The notes: generated from the sequence alone by a model not told the origin. Counted from the first letter of the stretch, positions 1 through 12,840 are shown. The stretch is 64,000 bases of DNA from Trichoplusia ni (GCF_003590095.1 NC_039491.1:10602001-10666000); one strand, 5' to 3'. Made by a program: numbers and translations.

Positions 1-590
1 TTAAGCAATTTGTCTGCCATTAAGAAGCAACTAACAACATTTAAATAAAAGCATCCCTTCCGCATTCTGCCCTGCGACTACCAAAAACAATAAAGTCACA
101 TTCAACAAGACCACTAAGTGAACAGTCGCTGTAAAGCCACAAAAACATTTCAACAACATCTCAAAACAAAAAAGTGTCACTACGGAACCAAGTCCCCTCC
201 CGCATGAAGCGAGTGCTAACATAACGGTTCCCTTTGTCACATTACCGTATTGTTACTTTATGGCGTTACTTACTTTTACTTAGGCCGACATATCTCCGCG
301 CTTACCACAGTAATTGTTTTCTTTCTGTTTCCCTCAGAATTGATATTACCAACATGTTTATGATTACCCAAACTGTTATGAATTACGGTAATGGAAATAT
401 AAGTCTTGATGTCTTTTGGTGTTTGTTTTGACTGCTGTTTTTATGCTGATATGTTATTTTAAGAGAAGTGATGGTATTTTTTTTTTATTTATTTATTTAT
501 TTCAGAAAAAGTCATTTTTGAAAAAGTCAAGTAAATGTCATAATTAATGCTTATAAAAAAGCTCTTTAATACGACAAAAACAATACTACC

Positions 591-803
591 ATTATTAAAT
601 GATGTAACGGTTTACTCACGCGTATTTATCGGGGTAGCCCGACTAGTTTCGCGAGTCGAACGCGGCGGGATCGCGAGTCGAACTTCGACTTCGACTCGCG
701 ATCCCGCCGCGTCTGCTCATGATTAAGGACTCCGGTTGGGTCCGAAACTAGTCGGGCTACCCCGATAAATACGCGTGAGTAAACCGTTACATCATTTAAT
801 AAT
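591..803. repeat. Family D repeat, head-to-head inverted dimer (long hairpin)
   Basis: The outer arms 591-651 and 743-803 are perfect 61-base reverse complements. Inner arms 661-682 and 690-711 form a second perfect 22-base stem around a seven-base loop. The right half (690-803) is one complete unit containing 'aggactccggttgggtccga'; the left half is an inverted unit in which 31 bases corresponding to 712-742 are replaced by nine. A 14-base direct repeat 'aaaacaatactacc' lies at 577-590 and 830-843 and may be a target duplication. The identity of the arms implies a young event or gene conversion. Confidence 0.8.
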
Positions 804-1065
804 GAATCATTCTCACGACAGTTACTATCAAAACAATACTACCTCCAAAAGCAAACTCCAACCTATCAGCACTCAAAACATTCGTGAACAACTCTTACTC
901 GCCTACATTTAACACACTTCAAACAAATGACGACCACCATTGAGACCTATGATTTCACTCACTTCAGTATCTTATTACAAGTTCACTTTGAATGGAGAGC
1001 CCGAATACTAGTACTTAGCTAAAGAATTAGTCTTGTTGCGACTTAATAACTTAGATTGTAGTAAC

Positions 1066-1195
1066 GTAGATAGATAGAATATTCTTTATTGCACACCACA
1101 TAGGTATAGGATTTTATAGAAATAAATAGATAAATGGTGTCGCAATGGGTGGACTAAAAGCGATCTTTTACAGACAACCTTTGGATGGACTGGAT
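1066..1195 (-). repeat. LINE 3' tail (Jockey/CR1-like) with polyadenylation signal
   Basis: The minus strand reads TCTGTAAAAGATCGCTTTTAG, cut here to its recognisable part, then GTGGTGTGCAATAAAGAAT and a short TCTA repeat. The 'gatcgcttt' block followed by 'gtggtgtgcaataaag' is a 3' end I recognise from many moth sequences, with AATAAA as the poly(A) signal. No coding part remains. Confidence 0.6.
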
Positions 1196-1439
1196 TCTGA
1201 AGGAGCAACATTAACGTAGGTAGATTAACAAGTAATTGAGTGTGAATTCACATCCTAAAACCTGTTAAAACAGGTTGGTATATAAAGAAAATAAATTTTC
1301 CGCTATCATCATCTATTTCAGTATTTTATCACGTATTTCGATCAAGATATCTTTAAATACAACAAAGTATTAATATACTACTTTGTTATCCAAAGCTGCT
1401 AGGTATAGAAATAAGCTCGTCTTTGCGTAGGACTTAATC

Positions 1440-1535
1440 TGAGTGACAAGAAGTGGGAGCAATGTGCTTCTATACTTCTACCCACCCTTGGAAGACACAA
1501 GCGTGATGTTACACAAACAGGATCCCTTATGTATG
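1440..1535 (+). repeat. Possible LINE tail relic
   Basis: The string 'acttctacccacccttggaa' followed by 'acaagcgtgatgttac' resembles the 'ctacctaccc...ggcgtgatgtta' tail found in many moth LINE copies. Divergence is high. Confidence 0.3.
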
Positions 1536-2690
1536 ATTCAAAGAGCTTTCTTATAAAACAAGATGAATCTAAGGCAGCTTGTTCACGGACGATTTGTATC
1601 TGCAACACTGCATGATATTAAATAATATGTTGAAACTAAACAGTTTTTTGGATTGAACGCACGATCGAATGCTTTAAGCGGACAAAACATAATATAAAAT
1701 AAAAATACCGAAGACAATATAAACCTTTACCCGCACTACTTTGAAATACCACACATACGCACATATTCACCTTAAATATAAAACAATCTAAATCAAGTCG
1801 CTTAATCCGTTCGGAAGCTATGGCATACAGGCAGACAGATACGTCAAGCTTATAACACCCTTATTTACTGTACTACTCGAGCCATTCGAACAAAATAGCA
1901 CATGACATCTTCACAAAAGATAGCATTGTCCAAATCGCTCAAGCATATGAAATGATAAACAGCATGCCTTTTCAATAAGAAACAATTCGAACAGAAACTA
2001 TGTCACATGTCTGGGCGGGTGTATGGCAGCCTAAAGGCGACAAATAAGATGATTACTTTACTTCCCCAGCGATGATTAAAGGTCGCGAAGTGAGGAAAAT
2101 TGTCAGCTCACACGAACACACAATATGTGTAAATGTTAACAGGATGGGAGTGTGTCAAGTACCTGCAGGGAGTAAGAAGGCTCTTCTTACCGAAATTAAG
2201 GTCTTTCATCTCAGATAAAATTACTTTATAAGGCATCTGAACCTTGTGGAGTAGTGTCCTTGTTTTGAAACATTTTCTTTTATTATTCATTTTCTGGCAC
2301 TACGGAAATACTACAGTAGATGGTTGAGAGCTTTTCAAGATTTTTCGAGATAATTAATTTTGTAATTCGAACATAATAGTGGATATTGGAATCTTGAATG
2401 TCGAATGATTGGGATCTTGTGCCATTATAATTCACTAATTATTATCGACAATCCATAGAGCTCTTAAAGCTTTTAAGTCCCACTCAACACGTAGCTTTTA
2501 CCAAACTCTTGAACTAAAAAAAAACCCATTTAATTTCATCAACGTTATTCTTAACAAAAAACAAACAATTTGAATTATATTTATGTTATCTTGAACAAAA
2601 TAAATTATTTAATTTGTCCTATTAAAATGAGAACAGCGCGAAAAATTGTACGAAACATTTTTTTTCCGCAAACAAATTAATCTAGGCTGT

Positions 2691-2745
2691 CGGGGTGGCG
2701 GCGCCGTCGCCCACGCCCCGCCCACCCGTGGGCTTCTGCCCAGCG
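2691..2745. promoter_or_regulatory. GC-box cluster
   Basis: Over about 55 bases the GC content approaches 80 percent. It includes GCCCCGCCC (2715-2723), an Sp1/KLF GC box in complement, with CACCC-like strings beside it and a short GTGGGC/GCCCA hairpin. Confidence 0.3.
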
Positions 2746-4860
2746 ACATGAAACAGGCGAATTGGTTGCCATCCGTCTTAATACATCGAGATTACACGTG
2801 TCGATTATAGCTTTCGGGTTTTATGGTGACCTAGTGATGTTGATTACATTGCGAGACTTACAGAAGAGAGATGATTAAACTGAGGCTATAATAATATGTT
2901 CTCACCCTTAATTATGGTAGCCTTATGATAAAGGAAGATTAATCTATATAATAACGATTCACATTGCCATACTATATCATTTTTTTTCATGTGTAGACAC
3001 AGTATGGAGACGAGTGGTAAAAGACAGGATTAAGTGCAGATTAGGAGTCACTATTAAGTGATACGTACTTCTTCCAATCATATTTTCATATGAAAAATGT
3101 GTAATATGATACGTATGATAAGAGAAGGCATAGCTTTTGAAACTATGATATTTTTTCTACATTTACTGTTTGCATCTATTCTTAGATTTCTATTACCACA
3201 TTGGTAACAAAAGCCGCGACCCAATTCGAAGGAATAAGGGAAAATAAATAAAACTAGGTCAAGGATATTTTCACTAAAGAAAACACGCCATACACAGGAT
3301 TCGCGTTTATAAAAAGTTTTTTATAAACCTCCTTGGTTCGTTTTAAAAAGATAAATATAGATGAGAAATGAATTTACTTTGCAAAAAGTACCGTATACGT
3401 TGATCAATAAAACTGACTCTATATACGTTTTTATTACGTCATAAAATGTTTGTTTTAATTGATTTGATAACTCTAAAAGTTTTTAATCGATTTTAAAATG
3501 TTCGTAAAATTAAAACATTATTAAATTTATAATATGGTAATAAATAAAAGAGTTTTTTTTTGTAACGAAAAACAAATCAACTTGGATAAGGCTGAAAACG
3601 GGAGCACATTAATAAAACTTTATCACTCAGTTCTTATTTTTCTTTAGAGGTTACATCAATAATATAATTTGTCAAAAGTGTTATCAGACAAACGTTTTCT
3701 ATCACTTGTAACATGAAAAGAGAGTTCATCAACCGTAAGTTCTCTTGAAAATCCGTTTCTTTATCTCGTTGATGAAACCAATCTAATACTAAATGGGTCC
3801 ATCAGACCTAAATCGAGGGTAGTGAGTACACAACACTGAAAAATATATATTCAGCCGGAGTGAAGGCAGTTTTCTGTGAAATCGAAATTCCCCACTTGTT
3901 GCAGACTTGACATCGCTACAATTAATCACGGCTCACGTTATAGCCGCTTCAAATCGTCACACAGAAGTTTCACTGCGAACTACGTTAGATGTAATTTTGT
4001 TTTGTTGTATTGTACTGTAACTTGCGCTTTTCGTTTATTTTAAATATGCTCAATGCTAAATCTGAATAAAACCCAATTTTAGAGACAGCTATATCTGGGT
4101 CTTTTAACTTTTTATATTTGAAACTTTTAATATTTATCAACGCTTCCCGAACTAATGCATTCTTTTAAATATTTAAAGACGAGTCCCACATTAAAGAATT
4201 CAATCGTTGTGTCGCGGAGCTTTCACAAACATTCAAGTTAAATGCGGAAAGAAACCCAGAAATGAGGATTTGGATTTAAATAACATGCACAATGAATAAC
4301 GAGACATATTAAAAAATTACAATATACACAAAACTAGATCTCCAAAAAGAAAGAAAACCACAAAAAAAAAACATTTCTATCGTCACGATACTTCTGCCCC
4401 CTCTCTCTAAGTGTGGACTACGTCAACACTACAGATTTAACGATGATATTTCAGTTTTTCCTCCGAGGCGTGTTCTCGTTACGTATCCTGTGCACGCTTG
4501 GCGCTTCCACTGTTCCACTGATTTACAACGTCAGCTCGCTGTTTATATTGTCACTTAAAATATTTTTTATAAAAATGTGGAAAAAAAAAACAGCTTGCTG
4601 TAATCACTTCTCTTTTATATCAGCGTAAACAAACTTTTGTGTGTAAGCATGTAAACAAACATGTATGTATTTTATTTAAATATAACACAAAAATTGTCGC
4701 CAATAAAATCTATTAGTTACAATTTTTATAAAGGTTAAGGTTGTTTAAAATTTGTCTGGCTAAATGACGTCTTATACCATATTTCTCAGAACCACAATAA
4801 TAGTAATAATGGCTGAAAGCGTAAAAAAAATAACAATACAAATTAAACCACCGCGGCTAA
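2746..4860. other. Non-coding stretch
   Basis: AT-rich with homopolymer A and T runs. No coding signal, recognisable repeat or clear site was found. Confidence 0.6.
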
Positions 4861-4908
4861 TGCAACCAACTTCCCCGAATCGATGCACGCAAACGAACAA
4901 AACACACC

Positions 4909-5044
4909 TGACGTCATAATTAATAAAACTATGTAAACGTGACTAATTAACACTTGATTGCGGCGGAGTGACGTCACTTGCCCCTAAAGCCCCATATAGA
5001 CGAGGCGAGGATGTCGAGTGAGTTGCGAGACATTGCGCGCAATG
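4909..5044. promoter_or_regulatory. Candidate regulatory cluster with two CRE palindromes
   Basis: TGACGTCA occurs at 4909-4916 and 4969-4976, and CATTGCGCGCAATG, a perfect 14-base palindrome, at 5031-5044. GC content rises above the flanks. A GAGCCC/GGGCTC hairpin follows at 5123-5139. No gene start is visible. Confidence 0.35.
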
Positions 5045-5179
5045 ATACCAAATTCTTAACACCAGAACGGCGTGGCTCCGTAATGTATTGCAACTCGAAC
5101 GTAATTTCCGACTCGTTTGAATGAGCCCTAACCGGGCTCAATCACTCTCGTATACGTGAGTACATCGAGGGTAACTCGT

Positions 5180-6424
5180 CATAATTAATTTCACTTACGT
5201 AATATAGGGTTAAACATTAAACGTCATGTGTACCTTTGTTAGGGCTGCCACTTATAAACCGTAAAGGATTTTTGTGGTAATCGAATATATACTTTAAAGT
5301 ATTTCAGCTAAAGTTCATTAATGTCTGCCAAAATTTACTCACACAATGTTTAATTATTTTTCACCTTAACACGTAGGTTTACAGTTCATTTTTGAATGTA
5401 ATTAAAATTACCTACGTTTCTTCGTCATATGTGCGCCAGCCCTTCCAGGTAAACGTTGGCTTATTGAGAAGTCGTAGGCGTGAAGGGTAAAGCTATTGTA
5501 TACCAAACATTGCGGATACTTTGTAATTAATTAAAAGGCCTAACAAAAATAAATTGTTTTGCCTTTCGGACAGCAATTTCAAGCAAATTCTAAATTATAT
5601 TTTTGTTTAATATTGACCATAACATTTACTGCGGCTTAATAATTTAAAGGCATATTTAGGCAGTGAAGATTAAATTGTAGTACATTACTTCCGACGGTTG
5701 ATTATGAATGATTCCCAAGCGGCGTCACCCCGCAATGTACTGCAACATGCAATATATTCTCACACCTTAACCAGCTTCACTACTCCTCATCACAGTATTC
5801 AATCCCTTCCTTCTCATATCATCGCGTATTCCGTACATATTTTTGACCTTTCGTTTGAAACACCCACATTCAAATTAACCAGTGCAATAATATTGAGCGT
5901 CCCATATATTTATAATAATATAATTACATTTCGCTGTCCCCGTGGTCATTTGTCAGCTGTACGTGTTTCGAATACCACACGACGTCGTAATTAATGGCAC
6001 AGACGCACAGACGCTGTACTGTAAACTCCATCAGTCACTACTAATCTTAAGCTTGTCGACTTGCCGTCCTTTTCTTATTGAAATGAAAAGAAAGGGACGC
6101 GGAAATTTCAAAATAGGTCTGAGCATGTTAGAAATTTTATGAGACATAAAAGGTGTTGTTTTTAAAGAATAATTTCGCCAGGGGGTATTTTTTTCTAAAT
6201 ATCCTGATGGACCTCATTATCTTTTCTACCTAAAATCCATCCCTTCTTCACATTAAAACACAATTTCTGCATGTATGATTGATGCTCCCTATTAAAAAAT
6301 GCATCCAGTGTTTTTGTTTTCTTATTGTTAAACTTTACATTTCGACTCTGACAGATAGTGTGGGTAAACTTAGAAAGCATTTGTCTTCAAAGTGTAATCT
6401 GCTGTGACAGCAGATTCAACCTCT
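5180..6424. other. Non-coding stretch
   Basis: Two overlapping plus-strand frames (5698-5994, 5942-6142) have no family features. A palindrome ACGACGTCGT lies near 5980. Nothing else stands out. Confidence 0.55.
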
Positions 6425-6471
6425 TTTCAAGAAATAGACTCCATATCATCATTCCCCTACCCATATCCCAA

Positions 6472-6699
6472 TTAGTATATGGGGTCGGCGCAACATGTCT
6501 TCTCCTTCCATACCTTTCTATCTGACGTCATCTCACAAGAAACATTATTTGCAGCCATATCGTCTTTCACACAATCCATCCATCGTTTCCTTGGTCGTCC
6601 TCTTCCCCTATATCCATCCACATCCATACTTAACACCTTCCTCACCACATGACTCTCATTCCTCTGCATAACGTGCCCGAACCATACTCCATACACGTG
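6472..6699 (-). pseudogene. LINE reverse-transcriptase C-terminal fragment, RTE-type
   Basis: About 75 codons on the minus strand carry the signature WFGHVMQRNESHVVRKVL, followed by GRGRPRKRWMDCVKDD and ending in ADPIY-stop. This pattern (GHVMRR, then GRPRKRW.DCVK.DM, then DR..W) is the extreme C-terminus of endonuclease-reverse transcriptase polyproteins of LINE elements common in Lepidoptera. The polymerase and endonuclease domains are absent, so it is a 5'-truncated dead copy. The open frame runs upstream to 6825, but the residues before about 6700 do not look like the family. The 3' UTR probably continues to about 6425. Confidence 0.75.
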
Positions 6700-6959
6700 T
6701 ATAATATGTTGTAAGGAATCAGGCCGGTAAACTTTACCAAACAAATGAGCAACAACACAGCGAATACTCAAACTGTATGTGTTAATGTTTGTTGAAGTTT
6801 TAATAAATACAATTTGTAACAACAATCGTTACACTTGGAGCTCGTTATTTTGAAACATTATGTGTTCGCTACTTCGCGATTTGTCTGTATCGTGATGAAT
6901 ATGGTGGAACAATTAATTAAGCATTTCATTTTTATTTCTATTAATAACATTATGACGTT

Positions 6960-7110
6960 ACTAGGTGTTGTCCACGGGACCGTCCGCTACAAGTCGAAAA
7001 TGATCCCACGGGAACATAAAATCGGGATAAAACTATCCTTTGAATTAATCCTGGTTATAATCTATACGTATAAATATTTCATTAAGTACTACAATTTTGT
7101 AATTTTCGGA
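6960..7110 (+). repeat. Family C (RTE-like tail) fragment, complement orientation
   Basis: It starts 'actaggtgttgtccacggga', the complement of the 'cgggcaacagctagt' end, and continues with 'cgggataaaactatcctttg' and 'ctggttataatctatacgta', blocks typical of this very common lepidopteran tail. Confidence 0.55.
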
Positions 7111-7471
7111 CCATTTTTTTTTAATAGATCGCTACGCTCTGTCACTGTCTACGCAAGAACAGTTTAAAAAAATACGTTCAGAAGCATATGTAATATGTAA
7201 GTAGAACCCGAAATAACCCTACATAGTTTTCAAATAGCCACTTTTAAGTTAAGCAGCAAAAATACGTTTACAAAGAAACAATTTGTTTCAGTTCAAGTTC
7301 TCTTTTATGCAACCCACGCTCAGCTGCAGTTTCAATCGTCAAGAAAATTCGAGCGCAGTCATTCATTTGTAATTGTATAGGTGACGAAGTTTCCGAGCGA
7401 AGCTTTTATTGCGAAATGTCAAAGTCGAGAACAGTCGCTCTACCTAACACCACCCCTTAAGTCATCTCCTT

Positions 7472-7560
7472 TTGTGGAAGCGAGACAACGAGCTACGCAA
7501 TGTATAGCGGTGTTTCTTTTCTACAACTGCAACAGTCTTACTCTAAGACATGGAGCTAAG
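7472..7560. repeat. Family A palindromic repeat, copy 1
   Basis: The left arm 'ttgtggaagcgagacaacg' and the right arm 'tttctacaactgcaacagtc' surround 'tgtatagcggtg'. It is a nearly complete copy of the family with the best left arm. Confidence 0.55.
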
Positions 7561-7599
7561 CCTTCAGAACTCCGAACTAAGTTATGAACGTGGCTTTGT

Positions 7600-9168
7600 T
7601 TGTGAAGTTTAAAGACGCGACGACTGATGAAGATTGGTCGTTATACTTTGGATTTCATTTAAAGTTATCTATTGATGTAACTGATGTTGTTATTGACAAA
7701 TATGATAATTAATTCTTCACTTACCAATCAAGATCGGAATCCTCATAAATAGTAAACATACCTGAAACAAAAATAACATGAAATTAGAAGTCAGTTTTAA
7801 TTTTATTGTATGTACCGGATCAATAGCAATCCGGCCGAATCACAATCAATTAGCGAGCAAACGCTATCCTCTTATAAATTCAAAATCTGTACAGGTTAGA
7901 AACAGGAATTTAAATGCATGAACATTTATTTGGTGATATAAAACACTGTAAATTAAATTGCCTCACATCCGCAGCGACCCGAGACCCGCGTGCAGTCTAC
8001 GATTACCGCTCCGCCGCAATATATTTGACAAGCGGTTAACCGATCTAACACCTTTTTGACGATAAACATCCATATACAAACACAGTGTATACTGATTTAA
8101 ACTGTAGGCAATTTATTCAGTCAAAATTTTAAATACAAGTCACACATTTTAAGTTAATTCATCTCACGTTGGTTTTAAAACGTTATATAAATAAACTCAA
8201 ATGTTCAAATAAATGATGATGGTGATGAAATATTCTGAGTCAAGAAATCAATTTAAAAAAATTGCATTAAATGTAAGATTTCAGAAAATCTATAAAATAT
8301 CGTTCAAGGCCTTTTATTCACCAGTTAACATTTTAAAAAGAAATCCCTCCCTCACCTAAACGAGTAAATATAAAACCGAGAATCCTTTAACAAAAATCCA
8401 TAAATAACACAACGTATTCAAAGCACATTTTCCATGTTTATTCCATCAATGAAAAGCTTAACCAGGTTTAAGTCTATCGCCATTGAACGAGGATTAAAAT
8501 ACATCAAACAGAATGGGATCTGCAAAGGCGTTCGGTGGAAAATTCCCTATAAATATGCATTCGTTGTACAGTAGCCATTGTGCATGAGATCCGATGCGTC
8601 GGTGTGGACACGGATTTACAACACGATGTATATTGTGTACAAATCTGTCCTCTCTTTAAAGGATAAAATATTTTGTATGGAGTTTTTTTGGACAGTTCCA
8701 TGCATTTATGCGCTGGCTTTGACAGCTCGGCCGGACTGTGACGCCGGTGGGAAACTATGAACACGAATTTCATTTGTTTGCCTATGGAATATTTTAGACT
8801 CTGTATTTATAGACTCATTTTTTTATTTTTTGTTGGTTCATGTTTAAATTAAGATTTAATGAGCTTAACGTGACCACTCAAACGGAAGAAAATTCTGAAT
8901 AAATGTGATATTATCATAAATTTGATATGTTGTAAGTCGATGAATAAATAAACGCTGAAAGAGAGTTATTTTAAGGGCTGTCCGCCTACAAGTAGAGGTT
9001 ATTGAACCGTCGTGCCAGAATTATTATTCAAAGTACGATAAGAGAGTGCTCACTCAGTTTTACATCGTGAAGAGCATACAAGTCATTTAGAATTTATATA
9101 TCTAATAATAATTTTCAGAAACAGTAAAAACATGACAAGATAAAATTTGACAAAACCGTCAACACTAA
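7600..9168. other. Non-coding stretch before the orphan primer binding site
   Basis: AT-rich intronic-type DNA. The last 200 bases may be an LTR; the rest shows nothing recognisable. Confidence 0.5.
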
Positions 9169-9186
9169 TGGCGCCCAACGTGGGGC
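9169..9186 (+). mobile_element. LTR-retrotransposon primer binding site (tRNA-Lys type) with possible LTR upstream
   Basis: TGGCGCCCAACGTGGGGC is an 18-base complement to the 3' end expected of an insect tRNA-Lys plus CCA, the usual form of an LTR-element primer binding site. The preceding 200 bases (about 8965-9168) contain a TCAGT initiator-like string and AT-rich DNA, compatible with a 5' LTR, but I cannot fix its start. No gag or pol frame follows, so only the 5' end survives. Confidence 0.5.
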
Positions 9187-12100
9187 AAGTCAAAAGTTGA
9201 CCATGCCATCAAAAAAATTTAATATAAGCAAATAATACTGCACCATTGTGTGCTAAAACCTAAAAATCTTACACGAGATTATTAAGAGGAGAGTAAGGCT
9301 TCAAGCAACACTTTACATTACATGCGCCCCGTAACGCTAGCTATTATCATAAGCAATGAAACGGTTTATGGGTCAGTCAGCTAACATCCATTTGCCTAAA
9401 AGCCCGCGTATACATTACAATGTATATCGGTATCGGTCGGTCAGGTTCCTCGTGCCACTTATGAACTTAGGCGACAAGGAGAGAAAGCACTAAGTAGGTA
9501 CAATGACGAAATATATATACATATGTAATTAACGAAATAAATCGGTTTTTTATTGCCTCTTCTATTCTATTCTAACCTATCCAGCCCAATATATCCCACA
9601 CATTTTCGGATAGAAATCGTTTCAGTACAGGCCCATTTTCATTTAAAAGTGAATCTTATCGATATTATACGTCTCCCGGAATAAGATTTCACAAGAGACC
9701 CAGACTAAGAACAAGCATTCTTGGATAACACAAATGGTTGTTTTCCGCGAGAAACGAAACTCTCCGCTATCGGTGCAGTCTTTGTACATAATAATCAACT
9801 GTATATAACACATCTTAACGATTAACTTAAACGTACTAACGTATAATCCGAATATATTGTTTAAGAAGCTACTTTTACTCAAAAAATAAATACAATGTGT
9901 CTCATAATAGGTAATAAGTATAGAAACAAGTTTTAACATTTAAAAGGTCAAGCAGCTGTATTTCCGCCTGCTCTTTCCATACTTCGCATTGACCTTACGG
10001 AAGACTTTCTTTATACCTTTGAAAGTATGGAAAAAAATACTAATAACTATCTATTATGGTACAATTTACTTGTCCGACTCTGAAAAAACATTATGAGGCA
10101 TGAAATTATTTATTCAAGTAATGTCTTAAATATGAAAAGAATAAGAGTTCAAGTCATCGTAAAAAAATAAGAAATGTCTAAAGAAACAAGATTTCAACGT
10201 CAAACGTCAACGCTTTTCATTCTTACTGACATATTTTTTTTAGGATTCCGTATCTGAAAGATAAAACCCTCTCGCTAGTGCTCCGCTATCTATCCATTTG
10301 ACTATGAAACGTAACAGCCGATTTTTCCTCAGGTAACTTGTTTCTGTTTAATAAAAGACAAATTAAAATTGAGGTAAGAAACATTTTTGCAATCTTATTT
10401 CTCTTTAGCCTGTTTGTATAGAACCCTCAATGTTCAGTCCGACTCGCACTTACCGGTTCTTCAATTGATTGAAAACGTCCGCACTTTCTCAATTGATAAC
10501 ATTTTCGAAACAAAAAATGGCCCTTGAAATAATGAGACATAAGGAGCAGTACAAACTTTATAACAAAAATATAAATCAGGTATTCATAATTATAATTAAC
10601 TCTCCCTAATGTCCTTGAAGGTCCTTGGTTTGAAACATCTTGAATCTTTACAATTCCTAATGGAAGTCAGCTCCGTCGCGGCCTCCTTGCTTTATTTGTA
10701 CTAAAATTGAGTTCGCGACTAATCTAGGTCTCAATGTCAAGGGAACTGGTTCCTTTGCGAGTCCTTTTATACTTTTTGAAGAAGAAATATGTTTAGCCGT
10801 GACGTCATCGCGCTTAGTGACAAGATCGCAAAATTTGAGGTATTTGTGATTTTTCTGAGTGCTTTTTAAAGATGTATGTGAGAAGTCATTAGCTTGATTC
10901 ACGTTTAGTAAGGTAAAATTGGGACTAAGATGTAAATAGAGTTTTAAATTAATTCCAAAATTATGCCACCACCGTTAATTATCAGCTCAAAGATAAAAAC
11001 ATTTTATTCATTCTCTAAGATATTTCTATCAACCTACGCATTTAAGTATCACCAATGAGAAGATCTTGACTAACTCCAGACGTAGGACAAAAAGAAAAAA
11101 ATCGTGACAAATCCATTTAAAAGCGGATACCTTTTAAATAACTTTATTACTTTTCCGAAGCTCGAAAGCGGACACGAGGACCGCACGTTATCGCAACTAT
11201 TACCATACGTCCTTGCATGTCCATCCAAAAAACTAAATAGGAATCAATATATGATTATCAAAACAGTGACTAGGCAGAACTAAAGCAATCAGTTTTTCTC
11301 TACGCAGCGTTTTTTTGTCATTAAACAATGATTCATGCCTTATCTCGAAAAGGAAACATTTATTTACGGCTATTGTGAAAAGTTGCGCTTGAAATTGTTG
11401 AGGAAAATGGGTATTTTATCAGCATGAGTATTTGTTTGTTCAATCACTTGCATTGCTATTATATTTATAAAGGTGTGATTCCCCAATAGAGGAAGCCACA
11501 GGAAAGATCTAAGTTGAGATAAGGGAGGAATTGAACGCCTTTAAGAATAGAAAAGCAAAAAAAGTAGTCAATTAGGCATTAGCCTGATAGGTCAGTTTGA
11601 GTCCAAAATAAATTATATCACTTAAGAATAAACAGCTTTTGCTATAGATATTTGGGGTACGAAAAACATTGAAAAGTCAACCCTATTTAAAGTACCTATT
11701 TAAAGAACCCTATTTCTGAATAAACGAAACGACCTTTGCACTTTCACTATCTATATTTCGACATTTCTGTAAATTGGCGTTGAAGTTTTCCGATAATTTT
11801 ATACAAAGAAAACAAAAATAGAATAAAATTTTCCGATAGCAAATTTAAAAATACAATAACGAGATGCGGGCAGCACAAACAGGCATTAAATCAAACAAAT
11901 TAAATATAAAAACAATAAAGAGAACAAAGTAGAATAATTCTTCAAACCCACACAGATAGAAGAGGAAATTGCTTCCATAGACCACGAGTTACGTCTTCTG
12001 ACTTGTGAACTACGAGTGGATTGTGGCTGACGTCTGCTCGCCATTTGTTACTCCACAGTTAATATTATTTGATTAGGTTCCAGATTATAAACTTGGTAAT

Positions 12101-12239
12101 TTAGAGTCGGTTTGTTTTGTTTCGCTTTCTGTAGAAGGTTATTTTCTTCTTCCGACTTATATAAACTAGTAGATATCTCGGTAAACTTCGTATCGCCTTA
12201 CAGTCCATGCAGACAAAAATACAAAACTTAGATACTTTT
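9187..12239. other. Non-coding stretch holding family B copy 1
   Basis: Apart from 10239-10462 and a lone TGACGTCA at 10800-10807, I see no gene, no LTR-element coding part and no array. Confidence 0.55.
10239..10462 (+). repeat. Family B repeat, copy 1
   Basis: It begins 'ttaggattccgtatctgaaa' and ends 'atagaaccctcaatgttcag' then 'tccgactcgcacttaccggt'. The two ends contain inverted motifs (GGATTCCGTAT against ATAGAACCCTC, imperfect). The interior is decayed. I recall a common moth repeat with these ends but no firm name. Confidence 0.55.
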
Positions 12240-12387
12240 TGCAACTATTCCATATTTTATCGCCGTTTAAATGTTTCCTGGAGTTCTACAAACATTTCAA
12301 GACTAAGATTTGTAAAGTCGGTTCAGCCGTTCTCGAGTTTTAGCTAAACTAATTAACAGCAATTTATTTTAAAATAAAAATATTTTT
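12240..12387 (+). repeat. Family C-like tail fragment
   Basis: The string 'cgccgtttaaatgtttcctg' is followed by 'gtcggttcagccgttctcga' and 'gttttagctaaactaattaa', a block order I recognise from moth RTE-type tails. Confidence 0.5.
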
Positions 12388-12699
12388 TCTAGAAGCTATC
12401 GTCCAAATATGAAGGTTTGAATTCAATAGAAGAGATTCCAAAGTGGAAAGCTATCAAATTCCTCCTAAAAATCTGCCTTGCAGAGTTTGAAAGGTTAGAT
12501 AAGTCGTAAAAGTATTGCTACAGAGATATGGCCACAGCTGTCTCGTTACACATAAGTGTAAAAAGAAGGTCCCATGAAGTGCATCTCTCGTAGCAAACTT
12601 TGGAATAAAATTTTTACTAAGAACCATCATAAGAAGAATACGTAATTTCTAAGTAAATACAAAACGGTATGAACGTCAAACCAGTCAAAAGCCTAATAC

Positions 12700-12840
12700 G
12701 TCGATGTGGTCGGCGGCGCGCGTCGCTCACAAAGGGCGGGCTGCGCCGGCGCCGCACCGCGCTACTTACGCGCTACGCTCTGCGCACGCGCACCGCCTAG
12801 CGCCGGTTACCGGGCCTACCGCACAGTTACGTCTGTGGCT
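12700..12840 (-). promoter_or_regulatory. CpG-dense island, possible noncoding first exon on minus strand
   Basis: This stretch is among the most CpG-dense in the window. On the minus strand it contains GC|GTAAGT (donor GT at 12769-12768), all six intronic consensus bases matching. That suggests an exon ending at 12770 transcribed in the direction of the gene at 45.6-46.0 kb. A plus-strand ATG frame of 57 codons (MWSAARVAHKG) also crosses it but is Arg/Ala-rich, as any CpG-rich DNA would be. Confidence 0.35.

Larger units (their letters stand above)
844..2690. other. Non-coding stretch
   Basis: Apart from the LINE tail at 1066-1195 and the weak relic near 1480, I see only AT-rich sequence with short chance frames. 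Confidence 0.6.

Noticed and set aside
591..803. CRISPR-like repeat
   Set aside because: There are only two inverted copies and no direct repeat-spacer pattern.
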